A DNA stretch of 7,729 nucleotides from Methanobacterium sp. (GCA_003162115.1 PMMV01000035.1:29485-37213); one strand, 5' to 3'; positions 1 to 7,729 are shown, numbered from the stretch's first letter. The notes: a model not told the origin generated them from the letters alone. Program-made: numbers and translations.

Positions 1-201
1 ATCGATGCCATTGTTGTTAGCGAAGAAACTGAACCCACAGCATTTAAAATAAACAAAATAAGAAAAGAAAATGGTATGAAACCATTGGATATTGTGACAA
101 TAGGAATGGTACTTGCGGATGATGGGATACCTATATCTTCTACTAGAATAAGAAAAGGGGAGATAGATAAGATGGGAACCATTATAAGGGTAACAAAATA
201 G
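1..201 (+). CDS. coaD: Archaeal-type phosphopantetheine adenylyltransferase, C-terminal part (5' end outside window)
   Basis: Reading frame 1 is open from the first base to a TAG at 199-201 and gives the last 66 residues of a protein. The piece contains VSEETEP near its start and an [11 protein letters not shown] motif at about residues 45-55 of the fragment. The ISSTxIR motif is a signature of the nucleotidyltransferase-fold adenylyltransferases that join 4'-phosphopantetheine and ATP to dephospho-CoA, the penultimate step of coenzyme A synthesis; its Ser/Thr and Arg residues contact ATP phosphates. The surrounding sequence fits the archaeal branch of the family (cytoplasmic) rather than the bacterial CoaD branch. 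The N-terminal catalytic half with the HxGH-like motif lies upstream of the window. The next gene begins 43 bases downstream with no obvious promoter between them, so co-transcription is likely. The alternative, another small nucleotidyltransferase of the same superfamily, is less likely. Confidence 0.85.
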   Translation: MDAIVVSEETEPTAFKINKIRKENGMKPLDIVTIGMVLADDGIPISSTRIRKGEIDKMGTIIRVTK

Positions 202-229
202 TGTAATATTAACTTTTAAAATAATCATT

Positions 230-237
230 AAAGGATG
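230..237 (+). promoter_or_regulatory. Ribosome-binding site for the TTG-started NTPase gene
   Basis: AAAGGATG contains AAGGA, complementary to the archaeal 16S rRNA 3' end. It lies about nine bases ahead of the TTG at 245. Together with the family-typical N-terminus (KVIVGSKNPVK) this supports the TTG as the real start. Confidence 0.55.
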
Positions 238-244
238 TTTTAAT

Positions 245-778
245 TTGAAGGTAATTGTGGGATCTAAAAATCCAGTTAAAGTGAATGCAACTAGAAATAT
301 TTTGAAGAAGATTTATGATGAAATAGAGATATCTTCAATTGATGTAGAATCCGGTGTACCAGACCAACCCTTTGGATTAGATGAAACCATAAAAGGGGCA
401 GTTAACAGGGCTAAAGAAGCTTATTCAGACAAAGTTGATCTTAGCGTTGGTATTGAATCAGGATTGATGGAAACCCCAAAAACAATAACAGGATACATAG
501 ATCTTCAATGGTGTGCAATCTTTGATGGGGACAGAATCACATTAGGAGTTAGTTCTGGATTTGAATATCCTCCTGAAGTAGTAAAAGAGGTTTTAAACGG
601 GTTTGAAGTAGGGGATGTCATGGATAGAATCACTGGAATCACTGATCTTGGAACTAAGAAGGGAGCGGTCAGCCATCTTTCAAAGGATATGCTCGACAGA
701 ACAGAAAATACAGAACAATGCGTTTTAACAGCCATGATCCCTAGAATGAATGAAGATATATATTTTAATAATGAATAA
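245..778 (+). CDS. yjjX: Inosine/xanthosine triphosphatase, DUF84 (YjjX-like) family
   Basis: This 177-residue cytoplasmic protein is full length for the DUF84 family, which hydrolyses non-canonical purine nucleoside triphosphates such as ITP and XTP and so cleans the nucleotide pool. Family motifs are present in order: GSKNPVKVNA at residues 6-15 (substrate/phosphate-binding start), SGVPDQPFGLDETIKGA at 36-52, SVGIESGL at 67-74 with the acidic residue expected near the metal site, and DLGTKKGAVSHLS at 134-146. The start is TTG; no ATG lies close enough to give the conserved N-terminus. It sits 43 bases after coaD and probably shares its transcript. Both genes concern nucleotide or cofactor metabolism and are unlikely to be functionally linked to the glycan genes downstream. 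It is distinct from the Ham1/RdgB family, which does the same job with a different motif set. The activity is inferred from the family. Confidence 0.88.
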   Translation: MKVIVGSKNPVKVNATRNILKKIYDEIEISSIDVESGVPDQPFGLDETIKGAVNRAKEAYSDKVDLSVGIESGLMETPKTITGYIDLQWCAIFDGDRITLGVSSGFEYPPEVVKEVLNGFEVGDVMDRITGITDLGTKKGAVSHLSKDMLDRTENTEQCVLTAMIPRMNEDIYFNNE

Positions 779-829
779 ATAAAATGATGGCATTATTTAA
801 AATATTATGGAATAAAATTAATTTATGAG

Positions 830-838
830 CAATTTTTA
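830..838 (+). terminator. Possible U-tract terminator after the NTPase gene
   Basis: A run of five T (833-837) lies 55 bases after the stop codon, in otherwise AT-rich non-coding DNA. Archaeal RNA polymerase can stop at short U tracts without a hairpin, so this is a candidate end for the coaD-NTPase transcript. The tract is short and there is no supporting stem. Confidence 0.22.
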
Positions 839-862
839 CACCAGTTAAGTTCTTCTTTGTTT

Positions 863-908
863 AAATAAAGATGAATATATGTAATAATTCGGATCAATAG
901 GTGATTTT
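863..908 (+). promoter_or_regulatory. Promoter and ribosome-binding region of GT-C copy 1 (homologous to 2743-2788)
   Basis: The segment holds an AAATAAAG element (863-870), an AT-rich TATA-like core ATATAT (875-880), AATAATTCG (883-891) and the ribosome-binding site AGGTGAT (899-905). The same elements in the same order precede copy 2; counting by hand, about 32 of 43 aligned columns match, with one two-base gap. AAATAAAG resembles a BRE directly ahead of a TATA box. The TATA-like core is about 31 bases from the TTG, which would give an extremely short leader. A second candidate, TTTAAATA at 860-867, would allow a leader of about 15-20 bases including the ribosome-binding site, but it is not conserved at copy 2. 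Confidence 0.45.
899..905 (+). promoter_or_regulatory. Ribosome-binding site AGGTGAT of GT-C copy 1
   Basis: Seven bases match the complement of the archaeal 16S 3' end (AGGAGGTGAT). The site is three bases from the TTG at 909 and twelve from an in-frame TTG at 918. The first TTG is preferred because copy 2 has the same TTGGATAA context after the same AGGTGAT, so both proteins begin MDK. Confidence 0.6.
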
Positions 909-2630
<1,722 letters not shown>

Positions 2631-2703
2631 CATAATTAACTAATTAAAATACAATATAAAATCCAAAGGTTATTAAAGAATCACAAAATTAAAATAATCC
2701 GGA

Positions 2704-2721
2704 TTTCATGAAACATTCATG
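2704..2721. promoter_or_regulatory. Palindrome plus repeated half-site upstream of copy 2 (possible operator)
   Basis: TTTCATGAAA (2704-2713) is a perfect ten-base palindrome. Its TTCATG half occurs again at 2716-2721, eleven bases further on, and CATGAA/TTCATG also form a six-base inverted repeat with a three-base spacer. The centre is about 45 bases upstream of the TATA-like core of copy 2, a usual place for an activator or repressor. The element is not seen upstream of copies 1 or 3. It may be chance in AT-rich DNA. Confidence 0.28.
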
Positions 2722-2742
2722 TATAGGGTTTATTAATGGGGA

Positions 2743-2788
2743 AAATAAAGGATTATATATCAAATAATTCGAATTTAGGTGATATCTC
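2743..2788 (+). promoter_or_regulatory. Promoter and ribosome-binding region of GT-C copy 2 (homologous to 863-908)
   Basis: It carries AAATAAAG (2743-2750), TTATATAT (2753-2760), AATAATTCG (2763-2771) and AGGTGAT (2777-2783), in the same order as ahead of copy 1. TTATATAT is a good archaeal TATA box with a purine/A-rich BRE-like stretch ahead of it. The box centre is about 32 bases from the TTG, so the leader would be only a few bases long. The 158-base gap between copies 1 and 2 and this signal suggest that copy 2 can be transcribed on its own. Confidence 0.5.
2777..2783 (+). promoter_or_regulatory. Ribosome-binding site AGGTGAT of GT-C copy 2
   Basis: The same seven-base match to the 16S 3' end as at copy 1, five bases ahead of the TTG at 2789. 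It fixes the TTG start, giving MDK as in copy 1. Confidence 0.62.
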
Positions 2789-4498
2789 TTGGATAAGACG
2801 GATATTAGATTAAATAATAAAAACAATCGGATAAAGAATTTTTTAAATAAAAATATCAATTCAATAATATTCCTGCTTTTATTAACAGTAATAGTAACTG
2901 TGGTTACATATTACAGAATATTGGTTCAGATACACATAGGACCGGTATCAGATACAGTGGACTTCTTTACCAATGCCCTAGTATTTGCAGGTCAGGGTAT
3001 AGGATATTCTGATTTAACTAGACCACCATTCTTTTCCTTCATAACCTCATTATTCATTAGAATGGGCTACACTTCCATAAACACTATTTTTTATGTTGAT
3101 GGTGGATTGTTTATATTCGGAGTTATTGGACTGTTCATGCTTTTAAAGGTTAAATTTAACGATCTTGAAAGCTTTTTAGGAGGACTTTTATATGCTACAT
3201 TCCCAATTCTTTTAACAATTTTAGCTGTCGGCTTTTCAGACATTTCAAGTGTTTCTTTTTCTATTTGGGCTATATATTTCATGGTTCTTGCTGTCAAAAA
3301 AGATTCAAGGTTTTTTTATTTAGCATTTCCATTCGCCATGTTTGCGTTCTTAACTAGATACAATAATGCACTTTTAATATTCCCAATTTTCCTTTACATC
3401 TTGATTAACAAGGACAAAGTTAACTTCAAAAATATAATTTTAGGGATAGTAGCCTCAATTTTGGTTATAATACCAGTTCTCATATTTTTCAATGAAAAAT
3501 TTGGAAATATTATCTACACATTCATGAACTTTGAATCAACATCAACCGTAGTATCTGGTTCAATAGAAAGTGCAGTTTACAATCCAAATATATTCTTTTA
3601 CATACAAATGTTCCCCCGCTTTGTTGGCCCTCAAGGTATTACAATTATGTTAATTATATTATTAGGTACATTTTTGTACCTGGTTCTGTATTTTATAAGG
3701 AATAATCGAGATAATAAAAAGTTATTTGAAGAAATGAGACTAAATAAGTATAAACTGATATTATTTTTTGTACTGGGAATTATCTTTTTAGCAAGCTTTG
3801 GTAAGATTGTTTACATGATTAGCGAAATATTGTTTTTTATTTTCGTCTACATCTTTTATGAGATCACAAAGATCAATAAGTTTAAAAATTTAGAACTTCA
3901 TTTAATGTTTTTTACTTGGTTTATGGCATTTTTCATTTTTAGCAGTGTTTTTGTTATCAAAGATAATAGATACTTTTTGTTGATGGCACCGCCCGTTATT
4001 TACTTCATGATTTTGGGATTGCATGAGATATCAAACGCTTTTAATCTTAGGATCAAAGATAGAAATGTAATATTCCCAGTGCTGGCTATAATGTTAACAG
4101 TTATTATCGTCTTATCAACCGCCACTCAAATACCCAATATATTACAGGCGAATAATGATAAAGTAACTACAAACGAACAAATTGAATTGGCAAGCCAATG
4201 GTTTGTTAGTTATGATCCTAATTATAAAAATCAAAACATCTATTCAGACCTTTGGCCTAACTTCAGCTGGTATCTTAAGACTAATGTGAAACCTGTACCT
4301 ATTTTTAAGAATAATCAAACTATTAAAGATGGAGGAGTTACCAATAATACATTTAATCAGGCAGATAGCAATCAATATAATAATTATCTGTTAACTAACA
4401 ATGCAGATTATTATTTATGCGTTAGACCTGGGCTTAATTTAACATCTTACAATCCAATTAAAAAGTTTGGAATTATTACCATATACAAAAAGATTTGA
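2789..4498 (+). CDS. GT-C fold membrane glycosyltransferase, ArnT/PMT-like, tandem copy 2
   Basis: This 569-residue paralogue of copy 1 aligns without gaps over about the first 300 residues. Retained features are the outer-loop GPVSDTVDFFTNA (51-63) with D55, YSDLTRPP (73-80), LLYATFP (133-139), FSD (149-151) and LTRYNN (188-193), with a similar set of membrane segments. Two prolines of copy 1 are replaced: RPPFFS instead of RPPLFP (S83) and RYFLLM instead of RYFLPM (394-399). The hydrophilic loop at about 304-322 is four residues shorter than in copy 1. The C-terminal domain (about 450-569) is probably extracytoplasmic. It starts with the shared block WFVSYDPNYKNQNIYSD and then has a KNNQT-containing loop (507-511) shared with copy 3 but not copy 1. 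Four N-X-S/T sequons occur there (N491, N509, N519, N550). The expected role is transfer of a lipid-carried sugar. The start is TTG after AGGTGAT. It may act on a different donor or acceptor from copy 1. Confidence 0.72.
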   Translation: MDKTDIRLNNKNNRIKNFLNKNINSIIFLLLLTVIVTVVTYYRILVQIHIGPVSDTVDFFTNALVFAGQGIGYSDLTRPPFFSFITSLFIRMGYTSINTIFYVDGGLFIFGVIGLFMLLKVKFNDLESFLGGLLYATFPILLTILAVGFSDISSVSFSIWAIYFMVLAVKKDSRFFYLAFPFAMFAFLTRYNNALLIFPIFLYILINKDKVNFKNIILGIVASILVIIPVLIFFNEKFGNIIYTFMNFESTSTVVSGSIESAVYNPNIFFYIQMFPRFVGPQGITIMLIILLGTFLYLVLYFIRNNRDNKKLFEEMRLNKYKLILFFVLGIIFLASFGKIVYMISEILFFIFVYIFYEITKINKFKNLELHLMFFTWFMAFFIFSSVFVIKDNRYFLLMAPPVIYFMILGLHEISNAFNLRIKDRNVIFPVLAIMLTVIIVLSTATQIPNILQANNDKVTTNEQIELASQWFVSYDPNYKNQNIYSDLWPNFSWYLKTNVKPVPIFKNNQTIKDGGVTNNTFNQADSNQYNNYLLTNNADYYLCVRPGLNLTSYNPIKKFGIITIYKKI

Positions 4499-4538
4499 TT
4501 AAGTTGTAATATAAACTTTATAAGAAATCTTTTATACG

Positions 4539-4564
4539 AATTAATCTCGAAAAGAGTTTTAATT
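4539..4564 (+). terminator. Weak hairpin with T-rich end after copy 2 (possible terminator)
   Basis: AATTAA (4539-4544) can pair with TTAATT (4559-4564), and CTC (4546-4548) with GAG (4554-4556), around a GAAAA loop; TTTT lies at 4557-4560. The stem is AT-rich with an internal bulge, so it is weak, but it sits 41-66 bases after the stop codon of copy 2 and before the promoter of copy 3, where a transcript end would fit. Confidence 0.25.
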
Positions 4565-4573
4565 GCATAAACT

Positions 4574-4612
4574 AAGGAAATAATATATAATTATTAGTAA
4601 GTTGGTGTTCAT
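4574..4612 (+). promoter_or_regulatory. Promoter region of GT-C copy 3
   Basis: AAGGAAA (4574-4580) resembles a BRE and is followed directly by TAATATATAA (4581-4590), a good archaeal TATA box. The box centre is about 27 bases from the TTG at 4613, so transcription would begin at or next to the start codon, giving a nearly leaderless mRNA. The AATAATTCG element found upstream of copies 1 and 2 is missing or strongly diverged. This promoter would probably also drive the GT4 and methyltransferase genes downstream. Confidence 0.45.
4604..4607 (+). promoter_or_regulatory. Weak ribosome-binding site of GT-C copy 3
   Basis: GGTG lies five bases ahead of the TTG at 4613, a shorter match than the AGGTGAT of copies 1 and 2. 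Combined with a TTG start it suggests weaker initiation, or leaderless initiation if transcription begins at 4613. Confidence 0.4.
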
Positions 4613-6322
4613 TTGAGATCAGATGATAATTTAGACTTTAATAACAGCAGCCCAAAGAATTTCTTGAAAAATCATGTTAATTCCATTATTTTCTTGTTAT
4701 TACTGACTGTTATTGTGAGTATAATCACCTATTATAGAATATTGGTTCAAATAGAATTAGGACCAGTATATGACAGTTTTGTTTTCCTGGCCAATGCACT
4801 TGTATTTTCAGGTCATAGCATAGGATACTCTGATCTACTTAGACCACCTTTCTTCTCATTTATAATTTCATTATTGTTCAGACTAGGATACACATCAGCT
4901 AATACTATTTTTGTTGTAGATGGTATTTTGTTTGTTTTTGGAGTTATTGGGATGTTTATGCTTTTAAAGATTAGATTCAATGATCTTGAAAGCTTTTTAG
5001 GCGGATTGATCTATGCGACATTTCCAATCGTCTTAATATATCTTGGTTTCGGTTTTTCAGACCTTGCTAGTGTATCTTTTTCGATTTGGGCCATATATTT
5101 CATGATATTAGCCTTTAAAAAGGATTCAAGGTTTTTTTATTTAGCTTTTCCATTTTTTATGTTTGCATTTTTAACGAGGTATAATAATGGACTTTTAATA
5201 TTCCCCGTATTCCTTTATATCTTGATAAATAGTGATAAAATTAACTTTAAAAATTTAATTATTGGAATCATAGCTTCGTTTTTGGTACTTCTACCAGTTC
5301 TCATATTTTTCTATGAAAAATTTGGAAATATAATTTATCCCCTTATGAGTTTCGGATCTACTTCTACAGCAGTTTCCATCTCAACCGAAACAGCTTCATA
5401 TAATCCTAATATATTCTATTTTTTACAAATGCTTCCAGTGTATATAGGTTTGCAAGGTAAATTAATTGTTTTAATTGTAGCTTTAGGAATTGTACTATGT
5501 TTGATTCTAAGAATTCTGAGAATTAAAGATAATAAATATTCATTTGAAGGACTGAACTTAAAAAGTAGAAATAGTAAAATTAAATTGGTTTTATTTATTA
5601 TTCTGATTATTGCATTTTTAGTAAGCTTTGGTAAGACTGTCTATATGGTTAGCGAAGTATTATTCTTTGCCTTAGCCTACCTTTTTTATGAGATAACAAG
5701 AAGTATGAAGATTAAAAAAATGGATCTCCATGTCCTATTTTTTTCCTGGTTTATGGTATTTTTTATTTTTAGCAGTATTTTTGTTATTAAGGATGATAGA
5801 TACTTTTTGCTTATGGCTCCGCCAGTGGTATACTTTATGATTTTAGGATTAAGTGAGATTTCGAATATTCATAAGTTTAAAATCAAAAATAATAATGTAA
5901 TATTTCCAGTACTTACAATAATATTGACATTAATTATACTTTTTTCAAATGCCACTCTGATACCAACAATACGTCAAGCAAACAATGGTGATTTAATTGC
6001 AAATCAACAAATTGAAATGGCTAGTCAATGGTTTGTGAATTATGATCCAAATTACAAGAATCAAAATATATATTCAGATTTGTCACCAAATTTTAGTTGG
6101 TATTTAAATACTAATGTGAAACAAATACCTGTTTTTAAAAATAATCAAACATTTATTGGAGTAAACAATGACTCATTTACTCAAGAGGATAGCAATGAAT
6201 TCAATGATTATTTGGTGACTAACAATGCAGATTATTATTTCTGCATAAGAAATGGGCTCAATTTAACATCTTACAAACCGATTAAACAGTTTGGAAATGT
6301 GATTATATATAAAAGAGAATAA
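4613..6322 (+). CDS. GT-C fold membrane glycosyltransferase, ArnT/PMT-like, tandem copy 3
   Basis: This 569-residue third paralogue has a membrane-spanning part up to about residue 450 and a C-terminal soluble domain. Over 70 residues around FSD and LTRYNN I count 12 differences from copy 2 and 18 from copy 1. The likely catalytic Asp is kept (D54 in GPVYDSFVF, equivalent to D55), but the Asp three residues later in copies 1 and 2 is Val. The RPPFFS (78-83) and RYFLLM (396-401) variants are shared with copy 2. N-terminal KNHVN and the mid-protein KIKL loop resemble copy 1, whereas the KNNQT loop (509-513) resembles copy 2. In the WFVNYDPNYKNQNIYSD block, Trp of the WPNFSW motif is Ser. Sequons are at N493, N511, N519 and N550. 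The start is TTG, the fourth in a row. The stop is 38 bases before the GT4 gene, so these two are probably in one operon. The function is inferred from the fold family. Confidence 0.72.
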   Translation: MRSDDNLDFNNSSPKNFLKNHVNSIIFLLLLTVIVSIITYYRILVQIELGPVYDSFVFLANALVFSGHSIGYSDLLRPPFFSFIISLLFRLGYTSANTIFVVDGILFVFGVIGMFMLLKIRFNDLESFLGGLIYATFPIVLIYLGFGFSDLASVSFSIWAIYFMILAFKKDSRFFYLAFPFFMFAFLTRYNNGLLIFPVFLYILINSDKINFKNLIIGIIASFLVLLPVLIFFYEKFGNIIYPLMSFGSTSTAVSISTETASYNPNIFYFLQMLPVYIGLQGKLIVLIVALGIVLCLILRILRIKDNKYSFEGLNLKSRNSKIKLVLFIILIIAFLVSFGKTVYMVSEVLFFALAYLFYEITRSMKIKKMDLHVLFFSWFMVFFIFSSIFVIKDDRYFLLMAPPVVYFMILGLSEISNIHKFKIKNNNVIFPVLTIILTLIILFSNATLIPTIRQANNGDLIANQQIEMASQWFVNYDPNYKNQNIYSDLSPNFSWYLNTNVKQIPVFKNNQTFIGVNNDSFTQEDSNEFNDYLVTNNADYYFCIRNGLNLTSYKPIKQFGNVIIYKRE

Positions 6323-6350
6323 TATAATACTGAATGATTTCAAAACATTA

Positions 6351-6355
6351 AAAGG
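6351..6355 (+). promoter_or_regulatory. Ribosome-binding site of the GT4 gene
   Basis: AAAGG, continuing into T, is complementary to part of the 16S 3' end and lies five bases ahead of the ATG at 6361, supporting that start. Confidence 0.5.
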
Positions 6356-6360
6356 TTAAA

Positions 6361-7548
6361 ATGAAAATTGGCGTAATAACATCAGTCTACCCAGAATTTA
6401 AGGGTGATCCGCATGGAATATTTGTACACAGATTAATGAGAGAAATCGTTAGACAAGGTCATGAAGTTTACATATTAGCTCCATTCAGTGGTAGAAAAAC
6501 AAATTACATTTTAGATGGTATTAAAGTGGAGAAATTTAATTATTTTTATCCAAGAAAATATCAAAGGTTATGTGGAAGATCAGGGATGATAGATAATGTC
6601 AAAGAAGGTATTTTCGTAAAATTTCAATTTTTAACATTTATATTATTTAATATTCATTATACGCGCAGAAAATTGAAAGATATGGATTTAATACATGTAC
6701 AATGGCCAATTCCTAATGGATTAGGTGCTTTATTCGTAAGAACTTTAAATAAAACTCAATATATTAATACGATATACGGTGAAGAAGTATATCTATCCAA
6801 AAGATACCATATACTGTCTGTTCTAAAATTATTAGTTAATAATTCATCTAAAACCATAACAATCAGTTCAGCAACATTTAATGCTAGTGTAAAAGCAGGT
6901 TTGAACAATGAAAAACTTGAAATAATACCATTTGGAGTTGATACAAGTTTTTTCAGACCTGTTAATGTACAAAATGACACAACAATATTCCAAATACTCT
7001 CTATTGGTTATTTAATTGAAAGAAAAGGGTTTGAATATCTGATTAGGGCATTGAAAGAAGTTTTAAATGTGCATAATAACGTTCATTTAAAAATTGTCGG
7101 TTCAGGTCCATTAGAAAATCAGATTAAAAAACTCATAATAGATCTAAAATTAGAAAACAATGTTCAAATATTAAGTAACTTATCAGATCAGAAATTGTTA
7201 GAGACGTACAATTCATCGAATCTTTTTGTGCTACCTTCAATAACAGATTCCCAGGGAAACACGGAAGGATTAGGAGTCGTATTATTAGAGGCCATGGCAT
7301 GTAAATTACCAGTTATTGCTTCTAACATCGGTGGTATTCCAGATATTGTTAATGATGGAGAAACAGGACTACTTGTGCCAGAAAAGGACACTATTGGAAT
7401 GTCACAATCTATAATAAAATTAATTGAAAATGAAGATTTGCGTGAAAATCTTACTTTTAAAGGTTATAATATGGTTAAAGAATATTTTAGTTGGGAAAAG
7501 ATTGCTAAAGATTATGTTAATATTTATAAAAAAGTATTAAAAGATTAG
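6361..7548 (+). CDS. GT4-family (GT-B fold) glycosyltransferase
   Basis: This 395-residue enzyme of normal GT4 length probably moves a sugar from a nucleotide-sugar to a lipid-linked or glycan acceptor at the cytoplasmic face of the membrane. The N-terminal acceptor domain opens with MKIGVITSVYPEFKGDPHG and GIFVHRL (19-25). A hydrophobic patch at about 83-98 may touch the membrane. The C-terminal donor domain has IPFGVD (189-194), GYLIERKGFEYLI (216-228), GSGP (247-250) and the EX7E pair E302/E310 within TEGLGVVLLEAMA, then PVIASNIGGIPDIV (317-330) and ETGLLVP (334-340). The Arg usual in the GRLxxxKG motif is Tyr217, although R221 and K222 are present; such variation is known in the family. 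The ATG start has a nearby AAAGG. The gene follows GT-C copy 3 by 38 bases and precedes a methyltransferase by 15, so an operon for surface-glycan assembly is likely. The sugar specificity is unknown. Confidence 0.92.
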   Translation: MKIGVITSVYPEFKGDPHGIFVHRLMREIVRQGHEVYILAPFSGRKTNYILDGIKVEKFNYFYPRKYQRLCGRSGMIDNVKEGIFVKFQFLTFILFNIHYTRRKLKDMDLIHVQWPIPNGLGALFVRTLNKTQYINTIYGEEVYLSKRYHILSVLKLLVNNSSKTITISSATFNASVKAGLNNEKLEIIPFGVDTSFFRPVNVQNDTTIFQILSIGYLIERKGFEYLIRALKEVLNVHNNVHLKIVGSGPLENQIKKLIIDLKLENNVQILSNLSDQKLLETYNSSNLFVLPSITDSQGNTEGLGVVLLEAMACKLPVIASNIGGIPDIVNDGETGLLVPEKDTIGMSQSIIKLIENEDLRENLTFKGYNMVKEYFSWEKIAKDYVNIYKKVLKD

Positions 7549-7554
7549 TGATAC

Positions 7555-7560
7555 GGAGAT
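7555..7560 (+). promoter_or_regulatory. Ribosome-binding site of the methyltransferase gene
   Basis: GGAGAT contains GGAG, ending five bases before the ATG at 7564. It lies wholly in the 15-base gap after the GT4 stop codon, which points to translation from a shared transcript. Confidence 0.55.
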
Positions 7561-7563
7561 TTT

Positions 7564-7729
7564 ATGTCAAAATACGATTCTTACAATGAAAACCCCTTTA
7601 GTGTACATCAAAAAATAATTCATTTTGTTGGACAAAATAAAAAAGTTCTTGATGTAGGATGTTCCGAAGGTACATTATCGAAGAAAATGTTTCAAAACAA
7701 CTGTGAAGTTGTTGGTATCGAGCTGGACA
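7564..7729 (+). CDS. Class I SAM-dependent methyltransferase, N-terminal part (3' end outside window)
   Basis: An ATG with a good ribosome-binding site opens a frame that runs off the window after 55 codons. The fragment begins MSKYDSYNENPFSVHQKI and contains motif I, KVLDVGCSEGTLS, at residues 27-39, the glycine-rich loop that binds S-adenosylmethionine. The next strand, VVGIELD at 49-55, ends in the acidic residue (E53) that usually contacts the ribose of SAM. It is therefore a Rossmann-fold class I methyltransferase acting in the cytoplasm. The substrate cannot be told from this fragment. Its place 15 bases after a GT4 glycosyltransferase suggests sugar or glycan-lipid methylation, and related genes in such clusters often carry fused glycosyltransferase domains further along. 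The total length is unknown. Confidence 0.85.
   Translation, partial: MSKYDSYNENPFSVHQKIIHFVGQNKKVLDVGCSEGTLSKKMFQNNCEVVGIELD

Noticed and set aside
505..735. Open frame on the minus strand within the NTPase gene
   Set aside because: It lies wholly inside a well-supported gene, shows no recognisable motif and has no good ribosome-binding site; it reflects the coding structure of the other strand.
2631..2700. AT-rich stretch after copy 1 (AATTAACTAATTAAAA and similar), considered as an origin or attachment site
   Set aside because: Short palindrome-like AT words are expected at this base composition; there are no ordered repeats, tRNA end or integrase gene.
6756..7391. Two minus-strand open frames inside the GT4 gene (6756-6980 and 7188-7391)
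   Set aside because: Both overlap conserved GT4 motifs on the + strand and have no features of their own.

Overview
The window looks like chromosomal DNA of an AT-rich archaeon, most likely a methanogen of the order Methanobacteriales (Methanobacterium-like). The evidence is the tail of an archaeal-type phosphopantetheine adenylyltransferase, ribosome-binding sites of the AGGTGAT type complementary to the archaeal 16S 3' end, four genes in a row that start with TTG, and TATA-like boxes just ahead of the start codons. The order-level placement is inference; no rRNA or other marker gene is present. All genes are on the + strand.

Layout: (1) 1-201 is the C-terminal end of coaD (coenzyme A synthesis), followed at 245-778 by a DUF84/YjjX-type inosine/xanthosine triphosphatase. 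These two are housekeeping genes, probably co-transcribed. (2) A 130-base gap leads into three consecutive, closely related membrane proteins of 573, 569 and 569 residues (909-2630, 2789-4498, 4613-6322). They look like GT-C fold, ArnT/PMT-type (GT39/GT83-like) lipid-linked sugar transferases: about a dozen membrane segments, an Asp in the first large outer loop, an RPP motif, a late RYFLxMAPP motif and a C-terminal soluble domain. Each has its own upstream region with a TATA-like box, and those of copies 1 and 2 are visibly homologous. (3) Only 38 bases after copy 3 lies a GT4-family glycosyltransferase (6361-7548). After a further 15 bases comes the start of a class I SAM-dependent methyltransferase (7564 to the window edge).

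Together, blocks 2 and 3 look like the beginning of a surface-glycan or glycolipid/glycoprotein assembly cluster. The cytoplasmic GT4 enzyme and methyltransferase would build and decorate a sugar chain, and the GT-C proteins would transfer sugars from a polyprenyl-phosphate carrier on the outer face of the membrane. The specific sugars and acceptors cannot be read from the sequence.

The most interesting point is the tandem triplication. The copies are intact but differ at family motif positions, share a duplicated promoter region (copies 1 and 2), and are mosaic near the C-terminus. There a 96-base block is nearly identical between copies 1 and 2, while the segment immediately after it groups copies 2 and 3. 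I see no CRISPR array, RNA gene, insertion sequence or novel defence system.
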